A stretch of 64,000 nt of DNA from Bacillota bacterium. Its GTDB lineage: Bacteria > Bacillota > Clostridia > Acetivibrionales > DTU013. Location: positions 62,001 to 126,000 of the forward strand of contig JAEYOP010000063.1 of NCBI GenBank assembly GCA_023411575.1. Direction: 5' to 3'. The notes under the pieces are model-generated. The model had not been told where the DNA came from. It made no database searches and was given only the letters and a program-made list of their open reading frames with translations. The translations under genes were made by a program, and so were the position numbers. Numbering within the stretch: position 1 is the first letter of the stretch; every line of letters starts with the position of its first letter. Shown piece by piece: positions 8,129-16,439 of the stretch.

Positions 8129-9212
8129 ATTGTTGGCTTTCCCTCCTCCTTTCAAGCATGTCCACAAAGGCCTCGACCCTTGTCAGGTACCCGGCCCCGC
8201 CGGTCATTTCATCGATGATCAGCGTCAGCACCGGTATGCCGAGCTCCTGCTCAATGGAAGGCAAAATGCTCTCGGCAACAATTTCCGGCATGCAGGAAAA
8301 GGGGAAAATCTGAATCACGCCGTCATACCGGTCTTGCGCATAAAGAACCGTATGCCCCAGGGTCTCCTGCGCATGCCCGCCGATCATCCTGCCCAGCCAG
8401 GGTTCCGCCGCTTTCGCGTAGGCTGTGTCCCTTGGCAGGTGCAGGCCCTTTTTCAGTATGTGCTCGATGATCCAGTTGCTTACGGTGACCTTCCGGTCCA
8501 CTTCCGCCCCCATTCCTCCAAGCTTCTCCTGGATATCGAAGCTGGCGAAGTGCTCGATCCCCGTATAAATTTCACCGACGATCCCGATTTTCAGCGGCAC
8601 AGCCTGTTTGTCCACCTCGACCGAGTGCAACAGTCCGAAGGTTTCCTCCAGCAGCGCAAAAGTTTCCCTGAAGCTTTCCGAACTGCGCGCCCTCTCCCGG
8701 AAACGGGTGTAGATACGGTCCACCGAGCCGTGTTCAAGCTCTCTCGCCCTGATTTTAAAGGTCAGCATTTCAAGCTCATCGACCCTGGAAGCCAGCTTGA
8801 CCGCCTGCTTTGCGACAGACGGTATTTTCAGCAAGCCGCGGGTGCCCGTCAATTGGTGCACGGCACCGGCAAGCCTGCCAAAATTGCCGTTTGCAAATTC
8901 AAGGGTGATGATTTCCATATCGCAGCCCGCATCCCTGAGGATCTCGCGGTGCATTTCGGAATAATAGCCGAATCTGCAGGGGCCGCAGCCTCCGGCCATC
9001 AGGATCGTGTCCGCACCCAATTCCCGGGCCTGAATATAATTCCCGATGTTGATCTTCAACGGCAGGCAGGCCATTTCCGGCACATGCCTCGTACCGAGCT
9101 CCAGCGCCCTTTTATTGTTGAAGGGAGGCAGGATACACTCGATGCCGAGCTCGTTCAGCATCGGCTTTACGCAGACATAAGTATTACCCAGATGCGGGAA
9201 TGTTATTTTCAT
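8097..9212 (-). CDS. 2-hydroxyacyl-CoA dehydratase-like / DUF2229 protein, activase partner
   Basis: 371 residues from ATG 9212, chosen because GGAGAAA lies 8 bases ahead; a longer in-frame reading to 9290 would run into the preceding gene. The sequence opens with ITFPHLGNTYVCVKPML and has conserved Cys motifs EMACLPLKINIGNY and GGCGPCRFGYYSE, then FPFSCMPEIVAES and IDEMTGGAGYLTR. These match the DUF2229/HgdB-like half of large clostridial activase proteins, thought to bind an iron-sulphur cluster. It overlaps both neighbours, which implies translational coupling. The exact reaction is unknown. Confidence 0.8.
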   Translation of the reverse strand: MKITFPHLGNTYVCVKPMLNELGIECILPPFNNKRALELGTRHVPEMACLPLKINIGNYIQARELGADTILMAGGCGPCRFGYYSEMHREILRDAGCDMEIITLEFANGNFGRLAGAVHQLTGTRGLLKIPSVAKQAVKLASRVDELEMLTFKIRARELEHGSVDRIYTRFRERARSSESFRETFALLEETFGLLHSVEVDKQAVPLKIGIVGEIYTGIEHFASFDIQEKLGGMGAEVDRKVTVSNWIIEHILKKGLHLPRDTAYAKAAEPWLGRMIGGHAQETLGHTVLYAQDRYDGVIQIFPFSCMPEIVAESILPSIEQELGIPVLTLIIDEMTGGAGYLTRVEAFVDMLERRRESQQYEGGWALSWN

Positions 9213-10236
9213 CGGCTTTTCTCCAGCGGAGCATGTCGGTGAACGCCTCAAGCCGTGTGTTGAAGCCGGCTTCCCCGGTATGCTCGTCAACAGTCATGAT
9301 GATGAACGGGATCCCGTATTCCGTGCGGACCCTGCGTTCTATAAGGTCATTTATAAAAGAATCGATGCCGCAGCCAAAGCTGGTGACACAGATCATGCCA
9401 TCGATCCCTCCGCGGGCCGCCAGATGCAGCGCGGCCCCGTAAGCCCTTCTTCCATGGTTCCAGAACATGGGCTTCCTGAGGCGGGAGCAATGTTCCCGGA
9501 TATCGGCGTCGGCCACCATCTCCATCGTCCGGACATCCGCCCCGAGTCTTCGCAGCTTACCGAGAAGGTCCATGCTGACATACCTGTCGTAAAGCACATA
9601 CGGATGCCCGATCACAGCGATCCTTGCTGTCGGCGCCGCAACTGCCCGCAGCGGCACGTCGCGCGGCAGGCGGTTTCCCGCTCTGGTTCCGTCGGAACCG
9701 GAATGCAGGTCCCTTTCCCCGTTCCCGGCCTGATCCGCAAAAGGCATTACGCCGCACAGGGCCTGATATCGGAAATCCCGGTAGCTTTCAAGCGCCGCCT
9801 TCAGCGCCCGCTTCGCATCCCGTCCGCTTCCGCCCAGATAGGCGGCCATTTCGGCCGCCGCCTTTGCGGCGTTGCTCTCGGACCGCCTCATGTTGATCTC
9901 CGTGTCGATCAACGGCGGCAAGTCCTTCAGCGTGTGCCTCACCATATCCGGCAGCCCGCCGAATTCCGGGCAGATATATTCCTTCTTCGAAATGCTTGTA
10001 AAGCGCGGCACAAAAAGGTAATCCACCCGGTCCTTCAGATTCAGCACATGTCCGTGGAAAAGCTTCACCGGCAGACAGGCTTCGTCCACGCAGGATTTTA
10101 CGCCGTCATCCAGAATCCCCCTGTTCGTGGGCTCCGATACGATTACTTCCGCTCCGAGTTCCTGAAAGAACGTTTCCCATAGCGGGATAAACCTGAAATA
10201 AAACAGACTTCTGGGAATTCCGATTCTAACGCTCAA
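9184..10236 (-). CDS. DUF2229 acyl-CoA dehydratase activase-related protein
   Basis: 350 residues. It begins RIGIPRSLFYFRFIPLWETFF and carries KSCVDEACLPVKLFHGHV, VTSFGCGIDSF and TVDEHTGEAGFNTRLEAF. These are the same family features as the next gene, so the two are distant paralogues or two parts of a once-fused protein. The conserved cysteines suggest an iron-sulphur protein. It is the first gene of the operon and starts 24 bases beyond the 10260-10290 palindrome. In many Clostridia the ATPase and DUF2229 parts are one polypeptide of about 1,400 residues; here they are three genes. Confidence 0.82.
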   Translation of the reverse strand: MSVRIGIPRSLFYFRFIPLWETFFQELGAEVIVSEPTNRGILDDGVKSCVDEACLPVKLFHGHVLNLKDRVDYLFVPRFTSISKKEYICPEFGGLPDMVRHTLKDLPPLIDTEINMRRSESNAAKAAAEMAAYLGGSGRDAKRALKAALESYRDFRYQALCGVMPFADQAGNGERDLHSGSDGTRAGNRLPRDVPLRAVAAPTARIAVIGHPYVLYDRYVSMDLLGKLRRLGADVRTMEMVADADIREHCSRLRKPMFWNHGRRAYGAALHLAARGGIDGMICVTSFGCGIDSFINDLIERRVRTEYGIPFIIMTVDEHTGEAGFNTRLEAFTDMLRWRKADENNIPASG

Positions 10237-10259
10237 AAGAAGGCACCCCGCAAATAAAC

Positions 10260-10290
10260 AAAATGAGTTGAAACAGTTTCAACTCATTTT
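10260..10290. promoter_or_regulatory. Perfect 31-bp palindrome, candidate operator of the activase operon
   Basis: Arms of 15 bp (10260-10274 and 10276-10290) around a single central A; the left arm reads AAAATGAGTTGAAAC. On the minus strand it lies just after a possible promoter (TTGAAT, 18 bases, AATACT) and 23 bases before the operon's start codon, a natural repressor position. A one-base loop is a poor RNA terminator, although TTTT follows. The binding protein is unknown. Confidence 0.6.
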
Positions 10291-10323
10291 AGTATTGACA
10301 GTTGGGTCCGTATTATTCAACCC

Positions 10324-10845
10324 CTAAGCCCGATTATTTATCGTTCCCGGATTGGGTTTCTTCCATAAAGAAGAGAAAGTAATTACCGTCAGGACAATCT
10401 CTGTAACAATGCCGGAATAGGAATGCACGACAATTGCATATACCAGCCAGGTCAGAGCGCTGAGCACACCTGCAATCCGGATTACCATATTGTTCGACTG
10501 GCAAAAGGGCAGCAATGCGATGATGGATGCCAGGATCGGCAGAACCGAAAATGGGTTCTCATAGGTTACTATACCGATGAAAACAAAAGCAATAACGACC
10601 GGAATTCCGACCGCAATGGCATTCCAGCGCTTCTTGTCCCTCAAGGCGAAAAAAATCAGTACAATAATTTGGAAGAGGCTGCTCCAGGCGCCTGATCGGG
10701 CGGAAAGAAGGAAGTAGTGTATTGCGAAGACCAAATTTGCAGCCATCTGCCAGAGCATTATTTTCTTCTTATCTTTCTGCCAGTAACTCAAGCCCAGTGT
10801 AATGAGCGCGCCAAAACCAATCAATTGATAAACAACGTTATTCAT
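10324..10845 (-). CDS. YgjV family inner-membrane protein
   Basis: 173 residues, almost entirely hydrophobic, with about six membrane helices. The start YQLIGFGALITLGLSYWQKDKKKIMLWQ, with paired lysines between helices one and two, and the later LPFCQSNNMVIRI segment are typical of the YgjV family (PF10688). No function is established for the family. It has its own ribosome site and lies between the asparaginase gene and the activase operon, all on the minus strand, with no sign of functional linkage. Confidence 0.75.
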   Translation of the reverse strand: MNNVVYQLIGFGALITLGLSYWQKDKKKIMLWQMAANLVFAIHYFLLSARSGAWSSLFQIIVLIFFALRDKKRWNAIAVGIPVVIAFVFIGIVTYENPFSVLPILASIIALLPFCQSNNMVIRIAGVLSALTWLVYAIVVHSYSGIVTEIVLTVITFSSLWKKPNPGTINNRA

Positions 10846-10950
10846 TCCAGTCCTGTTCCTCCGTCCGATTTTATCTCAGTAACATTATAGCCGATCGGGA
10901 GGTAACAGGAACGATATGTTCCTTGCTTCCCATTTTGCGGCTGCTTTCTT

Positions 10951-11970
10951 TCAAGCCTGGGGGGTCAGTTCGCCGCACAGGCTTTCTTCCATTTCCCGGC
11001 GCAGCGGATCGCCGGCGAGGCCGGCGGTAAGCAGGGCGTACAGCTTCGCTACGGCCGCTTCCACGGTCATGTCCTGGCCGCTGATGATGCCCTTGTCCCG
11101 GAGCTTTTCGCTGACGGCATACTTTCCCGGCCGGGCCGATCCGCAGAGACACTGAGTACATACGACAACAGCCGTGCCGCAATTCCCCGCATGCTCCAAA
11201 AACCGCATCAGCCCGTTGTCCTCCGCCACAGGCATGTTTCCGGAGCCGAAGGCTTCCAGCACGAGTCCCTTCAATCCGCCCGACACAACGGCTTCCAGCA
11301 TGCCGAACCGAATTCCGGGAAATACCTTAAACACCGCGATGGAATGCTGCACGAAGGGCGTAAACCGGAAGGCCTCCTCCGGCGGCGGAAGAAGGTTTTT
11401 CCGCCGGACGCAGATTTCGATCCCGCATTCCGCCAGGGGCGGATAATTCGGCGAATCAAAGGCGATCAGGGCGTCCGCGCTCACCTTTGTAGAGCGGACT
11501 CCGCGCAGGAGCCTGCCTCCGAAGTAGAGGCACACCTCCCGGATCTCCCCGCCGGCGGCAAGCAGCAGCGACGTGAGCAAATTGTCCCGCGCATCGGTAC
11601 GGAGCTCGCCGAAGGGGATCTGGCTGCCGGTGAGCACAACGGGCTTCCCGAGATTCTGCAACTGGAAGGCAAGGGCGGAGGCCGTGTAGGCCATGGTATC
11701 CGTTCCGTGCAGCACGACGAATCCGTCGTAGGCATCGTATTTCTCTGCGATGGTTCCACCGATACGGTTCCATTCGGGAAGGGCGATATTGGAAGAATCC
11801 AGCAAGGGAGTCATCTCCACCAGGTCGGTATCCGGCATCCCGTCATGCTGCAACTCCGGAAGTTCCTCGAGGACATGCCGGAGGCGCCCGGCACAGGTTT
11901 CATACCCGTGGGGAGAACAGACCATTCCTATGGTGCCGCCGGTGTGGAGGATACAGACGCGTTTTTTCAT
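10951..11970 (-). CDS. ansA: L-asparaginase, type I (cytoplasmic)
   Basis: 339 residues, no signal peptide, so cytoplasmic. It hydrolyses asparagine to aspartate and ammonia. The first catalytic threonine is in HTGGTIGM near residue 11, the second in VLHGTDTMAYTAS, and the catalytic lysine is in RGVRSTKVSA. The tyrosine and serine positions of the flexible loop are less clear. Length and the SNIALPEWNRIG region fit the type I enzymes. An AAGGAGTG site precedes the ATG. Its upstream leader overlaps one arm of the 160-bp inverted repeat at 11998-12158, which may have altered its control. Confidence 0.92.
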   Translation of the reverse strand: MKKRVCILHTGGTIGMVCSPHGYETCAGRLRHVLEELPELQHDGMPDTDLVEMTPLLDSSNIALPEWNRIGGTIAEKYDAYDGFVVLHGTDTMAYTASALAFQLQNLGKPVVLTGSQIPFGELRTDARDNLLTSLLLAAGGEIREVCLYFGGRLLRGVRSTKVSADALIAFDSPNYPPLAECGIEICVRRKNLLPPPEEAFRFTPFVQHSIAVFKVFPGIRFGMLEAVVSGGLKGLVLEAFGSGNMPVAEDNGLMRFLEHAGNCGTAVVVCTQCLCGSARPGKYAVSEKLRDKGIISGQDMTVEAAVAKLYALLTAGLAGDPLRREMEESLCGELTPQA

Positions 11971-11997
11971 ATTCCCTGCACTCCTTGGAAAAATCCT

Positions 11998-12158
11998 AGG
12001 AATGATCGAATAATAAAAACGGATTCTGGAGCGAGGGATTTTTCGTCCTTACAAGGCGGAGGAAGGCGCAATAATTGTTTTATTGCAACTGACGACAACG
12101 ATGTAAGGGCGGAAAATAACCGCTCCAGAACCGGAATTTATTATTCGGTCATTCCTTA
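11998..12158. repeat. 160-bp MITE-like imperfect inverted repeat
   Basis: The left arm 11998-12054 and right arm 12102-12158 are reverse complements over about 57 bases with roughly 80% identity; the ends are AGGAATGA and TCATTCCT. Between them lies a short inner hairpin, GCAATAA / TTATTGC. It has no coding capacity. The size, long terminal inverted repeats and lack of genes fit a miniature inverted-repeat element or a large RNA hairpin. This is the only copy I see in the window. It fills most of the 330-base gap between ansA and fba. Confidence 0.6.
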
Positions 12159-12189
12159 ACTATCCGGGCAGCTCCTGCCCGGCGAATAA

Positions 12190-12233
12190 AGCGAAAATCC
12201 GGCAGACAACCCGCTGAGGGTCGCCTGCCGGAT
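12190..12233 (-). terminator. Intrinsic terminator after the aldolase gene
   Basis: Perfect 9-bp stem ATCCGGCAG (12197-12205) with CTGCCGGAT (12224-12232), inner pairing in the loop, followed on the minus strand by TTTTCGCTTT. It lies directly downstream of fba. Confidence 0.8.
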
Positions 12234-12300
12234 CGTATGCTTGCAATTCCCGTCCCCGGCCGGGTTTCCGGCGGGAGCCGTTCGGATCGGTCCGTCTCTC

Positions 12301-13230
12301 TTACGCTTTTCCGTCGCAGCCGAGCACATTGATGATCTTGTTCTTTACAAGTTCCTTGATGGCTGCTCTTGCAGGCGAGAGATACTGCCTGGGGTCAAAG
12401 TGGCTGGGATTCTGCGCAAAATATTCCCGGATCGTTGCCGTCATGGCAAGCCTCAGGTCGGAGTCGATGTTGATCTTGCAAACGGCGGACCTTGCGGCCT
12501 GCCTCAGCATTTCTTCCGGTACGCCCTTAGCGCCGGGCATGTCACCGCCGTACTTGTTGATCTTGTCAACGAGTGCCGGGATAACGGAGGATGCGCCGTG
12601 GAGAACGATCGGGAAACCGGGCAGTCTCCTGGAAACTTCGTCGAGAATGTCAAAGCGGAGCTTCGCTTCGCCCTTGAATTTGAATGCGCCGTGGCTGGTG
12701 CCGATTGCGATGGCCAGGGAGTCCACGCCGGTCTTTGCGACAAATTCTTCAACCTCTTCCGGTCTTGTGTAAGAGGAATCTTCAGCGGATACCTTTACAT
12801 CGTCCTCCACGCCGGCCAGTCTGCCCAGCTCGCCTTCCACCACTACGCCGTGAGCGTGGGCGTATTCAACGACCTGCTTGGTCAGCCGGATGTTTTCTTC
12901 GAAGGAATGATGGGAACCGTCGATCATAACGGAGGTGAATCCGCCGTCGATGCAGGATTTGCAGAGCTCGAACGTATCGCCGTGGTCAAGATGCAGGCAG
13001 ATCGGAAGTCCCGTTTCGATTACAGCGGCTTCCACCAGCTTCATCAGATAGGTGTGGTTCGCATATTTCCTTGCGCCCGAGGATACCTGGAGAATCAGGG
13101 GGGCCTTTACTTCCTTGGCCGCTTCGGTGATGCCCTGCACGATTTCCATGTTGTTTACGTTGAAAGCGCCGATAGCATATCCGCCTTCGTATGCTTTTTT
13201 AAACATTTCGGTTGATGTAACCAGTGCCAT
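12301..13230 (-). CDS. fba: Class II fructose-bisphosphate aldolase
   Basis: 309 residues. It splits fructose-1,6-bisphosphate into dihydroxyacetone phosphate and glyceraldehyde-3-phosphate with a bound metal. The zinc ligands appear in CLHLDHGDTFE, GTSHGAF and VLHGASS; VEGELGRLAG and NIDSDLRLA are further class II landmarks. Length is standard. An AAAGGAG site sits 9 bases before the start. It has its own terminator at 12190-12233 and is convergent with nothing, so probably a single-gene unit. It works with the PPi-phosphofructokinase encoded 600 bases away on the other strand. Confidence 0.96.
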   Translation of the reverse strand: MALVTSTEMFKKAYEGGYAIGAFNVNNMEIVQGITEAAKEVKAPLILQVSSGARKYANHTYLMKLVEAAVIETGLPICLHLDHGDTFELCKSCIDGGFTSVMIDGSHHSFEENIRLTKQVVEYAHAHGVVVEGELGRLAGVEDDVKVSAEDSSYTRPEEVEEFVAKTGVDSLAIAIGTSHGAFKFKGEAKLRFDILDEVSRRLPGFPIVLHGASSVIPALVDKINKYGGDMPGAKGVPEEMLRQAARSAVCKINIDSDLRLAMTATIREYFAQNPSHFDPRQYLSPARAAIKELVKNKIINVLGCDGKA

Positions 13231-13440
13231 AAAAACAACTCCTTTATTCTATAGTATTTAATATTGCTTAGGGTTGATAGATTATGTATTGTTACAAATT
13301 TATCATATTTATTTTACCAGATTTCAGGGTAAAAGCAAGGTTTAATTTCGCCGGCGCGGCAATGAGGGATGCGGAATCGCAGTAGCCGCCGGGCCCTGTT
13401 TATGGTATTATGTCTCTATGCAGCAAAGGAGGCTGGAACC

Positions 13441-13671
13441 ATGACAGGACTCGGAACAATCGTCAATTTTGCCGCCATCGTCGCCGGCGGAGTCGCGGGA
13501 AGCTTTATCCGGAACGGCTTGTCCCAGCGGTTCAAATCCATCATCATGCAGGCGATCGGGCTTTCCGTCCTCGTAATCGGCATATCGGGTATGATTTTGA
13601 CAAATAATATGTTAAATTTATATCGATGTGGAATTGCTTTTTGGTATCCCTTGTGTTATATTTTATTTTGA
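13441..13671 (+). pseudogene. Truncated DUF554 (YdfK/YqgA) membrane protein gene
   Basis: The first ~51 residues (GLGTIVNFAAIVAGG, then IMQAIGLSVLVIGISGM) match the N-terminus of DUF554 proteins, normally about 230 residues with six or more helices. The frame then passes into unrelated AT-rich sequence and stops after 77 codons. The remaining homology is not visible in any frame up to the next gene. A good GGAGG site (13428-13432) shows that it was a real gene. The break coincides with the promoter region of pfp, so a deletion joining the two is likely. Confidence 0.75.
13597..13624 (+). promoter_or_regulatory. Possible promoter of pfp
   Basis: TTGACA at 13597-13602 and TATATC at 13619-13624, 16 bases apart, inside the AT-rich end of the truncated DUF554 gene. 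The leader to pfp would be about 185 bases. Spacing and -10 are imperfect. Confidence 0.4.
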
Positions 13672-13816
13672 CTAAGGAACAAGCGAAAATAGCTTCCGGA
13701 AGAACCGGAACCAGTCTTTCGGTTGTTCCTGAATGGTTGCTTGCGCGACCGCCCGTTTTTCAACGTATCCGATGAAATACAAATACATAGGAGTTCTTAT
13801 CAGGAGGTAGAAAGAA

Positions 13817-15064
13817 ATGAGTGAATTAAAAGGTGCAGCAATATTCGGCCAGTCCGGCGGACCGACCTCGGTCATCAATGCCAGCGCTGCAGGCGTTTTC
13901 CAGGAAGCCCTCAAGCAGGGTGCCATCACTGCGGTTTACGGCGCAGCCCACGGCATTAAGGGAATTCTGGAGGAAAAGTTTTATGATATGAGCAAGGAAG
14001 ATTCCACAGAGCTTGATCTTCTGAGGACAACCCCTTCCTCCGCTCTCGGTTCCGTCCGTTACAAGCTGAAGAAGGCGGAAGAGGATGAGACCGATTACAA
14101 GAGGCTTCTGGAAGTGTTCAAGAAATACGACATCCGTTATTTCTTCTACAACGGCGGCAACGATTCCATGGATACCTGCAACAAGATCAGCAAATACATG
14201 CAGAAATCCGGTTATGAATGCCGCGTCATGGGCGTTCCGAAGACCATCGACAACGATCTCTGGGGAACCGACCACTGCCCGGGCTACGGAAGCGCCGCAA
14301 AGTACATCGCCACCTCGACCATGGAAGTGTATCATGACGCAAGGGTTTACGACAAGGGCATGATCACCGTTCTGGAAATCATGGGAAGAAACGCTGGCTG
14401 GCTTACCGCCGCCGCGGCTCTCGCTTCCTATGCGGGACACGGTCCGGACCTGATCTATCTGCCGGAAATCCCCTTCGACCTCAACAAGTGCATTGAAGAA
14501 GTCACCGCAATCTACAAGAAGCAGAACAACGTCATCATCGCCGTTTCCGAAGGAATCCGGGACAAGGACGGCAAATACATTTCCGAATACGGTTCCGACC
14601 TCGCCCAGAGCAAGGACGCCTTCGGCCATTCCCAGCTCGGCGGTCTCGCCGTTACGCTGGCGAACATCCTCAAGGAAAAGACCGGCGCGAAGGTCCGCGG
14701 CATCGAATTCAGCCTCCTGCAGAGGTGCGCAACCCATGTGGGCTCGCTGACGGACGTCAACGAATCCTATATGGCCGGCCAGATGGCCGTCCGTTACGCT
14801 GTCGAGGGAAAGACCGACTACATGGTCGCTTTTGAAAGAGCGGAAGGCAGCGAATACAAATGCAACATCAAACTGATCAACCTCACGGAAGTTGCCAACA
14901 CGGAAAAGAAGATTCCGCGGGAATGGGTCAATGAAGCAGGCAACGGTCTGAACCAGCAGTTCATCGACTACGCCCTGCCCCTGATCCAGGGCGAATCGGC
15001 CCCGCCGCTGGTAAACGGCCTGCCGAGGTTCGCTCACCTCAAGAAGGTGCTTGCAACGAAGTAA
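13817..15064 (+). CDS. pfp: PPi-dependent 6-phosphofructokinase
   Basis: 415 residues. It interconverts fructose-6-phosphate and fructose-1,6-bisphosphate using pyrophosphate. Two residues argue for PPi rather than ATP: Asp116 in YNGGNDS (ATP enzymes have GGDGS) and Lys142 in PKTIDND (ATP enzymes have Gly). IMGRNAGW is the substrate-binding loop. Length and the motifs match the clostridial PPi-type enzymes. An AGGAGG site lies just ahead of the ATG, and a strong terminator follows at 15095-15126, so the gene is monocistronic. A PPi enzyme saves ATP in glycolysis, which fits an anaerobic fermenter. Confidence 0.93.
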   Translation: MSELKGAAIFGQSGGPTSVINASAAGVFQEALKQGAITAVYGAAHGIKGILEEKFYDMSKEDSTELDLLRTTPSSALGSVRYKLKKAEEDETDYKRLLEVFKKYDIRYFFYNGGNDSMDTCNKISKYMQKSGYECRVMGVPKTIDNDLWGTDHCPGYGSAAKYIATSTMEVYHDARVYDKGMITVLEIMGRNAGWLTAAAALASYAGHGPDLIYLPEIPFDLNKCIEEVTAIYKKQNNVIIAVSEGIRDKDGKYISEYGSDLAQSKDAFGHSQLGGLAVTLANILKEKTGAKVRGIEFSLLQRCATHVGSLTDVNESYMAGQMAVRYAVEGKTDYMVAFERAEGSEYKCNIKLINLTEVANTEKKIPREWVNEAGNGLNQQFIDYALPLIQGESAPPLVNGLPRFAHLKKVLATK

Positions 15065-15094
15065 TTCGGCAGAGGGTTTGAAAGTGGTTTAGCG

Positions 15095-15126
15095 AGGCAG
15101 GCAGCAGATAAGCTGTCTGCCTTTCT
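15095..15126 (+). terminator. Intrinsic terminator after pfp
   Basis: 11-bp stem AGGCAGGCAGC (15095-15105) with GCTGTCTGCCT (15112-15122), one G-U pair, a 6-base loop and then TTCTT. Confidence 0.85.
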
Positions 15127-15220
15127 TATTGTCATAGTGTAAATATTTTTTTCTGCCTTTTACATGAAGGATTCATGCTGGTTGACAATAATTAAAATAT
15201 TTGCCGGGCATAAAGGAAAT

Positions 15221-15272
15221 TTTCTTTGCAAAAATAGTTTTGTATCCTACTATTCTTCTGCAAAGAAAGGAG
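15221..15272 (+). promoter_or_regulatory. 5'-UTR hairpin touching the ribosome site of the SLH gene
   Basis: TTTCTTTGCA (15221-15230) pairs with TGCAAAGAAA (15259-15268), and AATAGT (15233-15238) with ACTATT (15249-15254). The outer stem ends against the AAGGAG site (15268-15272) that precedes ATG 15277. Such a structure could protect the message or limit access to the ribosome site. Confidence 0.5.
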
Positions 15273-15276
15273 ACCC

Positions 15277-16362
15277 ATGAAAGTGAAAAAAATATTAGCT
15301 GCAGTACTGGCAATTGCTACTATCATGACCTTTACCGCGGCAGCTTTTGCTGCGACATTTACAGATGTACCTGAAAATCATCCCTACAAGGCCGCAATTG
15401 ATTTTTGCGCAGAGAAGGGGCTCATCAAGGGCGCCGGCGCCAATACCTTTCTGCCGGATGCAAAGCTGACCCGGGCACAATTTGCTACAATATGGTGCCG
15501 TTCCTTGAATGTAAAAGAGGAAAACCCAAGCTTTACGGACATTACAAAACTGAAGAACTACTACGACAGCCCTGCAATCGTTTTACGCAGTCTTGGCATT
15601 TTAAACGGAACAAGTCTAACGAAGTTTTCGCCGAACGAATACGTCAGCCGGGAGCAGCTTGCGCTGCTAACCATGCGCACATACAACCTGGGCGTTGCAA
15701 ATAAGGACGCATACAAGCAATATGCCGACTTTGCCTCCGTATCCGGCTGGGCGACGGACGGTATATCGGCCTGTATCAATGCGGGCGTATTGGAGGAGTT
15801 GTACGACGGAACGAATTTCAAGCCTGATGACAATGTAACCCGTGCCGAGGTATGCAAACTCATCTATAACATCTCCTCCCCGGCCCATACCGTTACAATA
15901 GGAACCCTAACGGGCGGTACCATCACAGCCAGCCCGACAAAAGCCAGACAGGGCACCCTGATCACATTGACCATTACGCCGGACACAGGGAAGCAATTAA
16001 AGGCAGGGACTTTAAAATATGACGATACCGTCATCACAGGTACATCCTTTGCCATGCCGAATAAGGATGTAACAATCACTGCCGAATTCGAGGACAAGCC
16101 GGTGACGCTTGAATCCATCACCATCACCAGCGAGCCCGCGAAGAAAACGTATACTGTGGGAGATACCCTTGATCTAAGCGGTCTTGCAGTGACTGCAAAC
16201 TACAGTAACAACACGACTGCAGCAGTGACCAGCTATACAACGACACCAGCCGGTGGCAGCGCCCTAAGTACGGCAGGCGCCGCGACCGTAACGGTAAGCT
16301 ATACGGAAGGCAGTATCACAAAAACGGCAACGTTTACCGTACAGGTAAATGCCGCCGGATAA
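15277..16362 (+). CDS. S-layer homology (SLH) surface protein with Ig-like domain
   Basis: 361 residues. Signal peptide 1-25 (ends AAAFA), then three SLH repeats at about 26-80, 84-135 and 143-200; each has the TRAQ/SREQ/TRAE signature that binds pyruvylated wall polymer. Next comes an InlB B-repeat-like unit (about 203-270, ending MPNKDVTITAEFE) and a bacterial Ig-like Big_3 domain (about 275-360, KKTYTVGDTLDLSGLAVTA). It has no catalytic domain, so a structural or binding role at the cell surface is likely. Flanked by terminators on both sides, it is a single-gene unit. The SLH repeats come before the binding domains, so the N-terminus is held at the wall. Confidence 0.9.
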   Translation: MKVKKILAAVLAIATIMTFTAAAFAATFTDVPENHPYKAAIDFCAEKGLIKGAGANTFLPDAKLTRAQFATIWCRSLNVKEENPSFTDITKLKNYYDSPAIVLRSLGILNGTSLTKFSPNEYVSREQLALLTMRTYNLGVANKDAYKQYADFASVSGWATDGISACINAGVLEELYDGTNFKPDDNVTRAEVCKLIYNISSPAHTVTIGTLTGGTITASPTKARQGTLITLTITPDTGKQLKAGTLKYDDTVITGTSFAMPNKDVTITAEFEDKPVTLESITITSEPAKKTYTVGDTLDLSGLAVTANYSNNTTAAVTSYTTTPAGGSALSTAGAATVTVSYTEGSITKTATFTVQVNAAG

Positions 16363-16376
16363 TGCTTGAAGCCAAA

Positions 16377-16416
16377 AATCCGCAGGGCTGGCATGGTGTC
16401 CGTCCTGCGGATTCTT
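16377..16416. terminator. Bidirectional terminator between the SLH and ThuA genes
   Basis: Perfect 10-bp stem AATCCGCAGG (16377-16386) with CCTGCGGATT (16404-16413), followed by CTTTCTTTT on the plus strand and preceded by A-rich sequence, so it can serve both converging genes. Confidence 0.75.
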
Positions 16417-16439
16417 TCTTTTGGATCGGCCGTCGTTTT

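Noticed and set aside
10260..10290. Reading the 31-bp palindrome as a simple terminator of the YgjV gene
   Set aside because: A one-base loop cannot form an ordinary RNA hairpin tip, and the T-run is only four bases; an operator fits better, though a terminator is not excluded.
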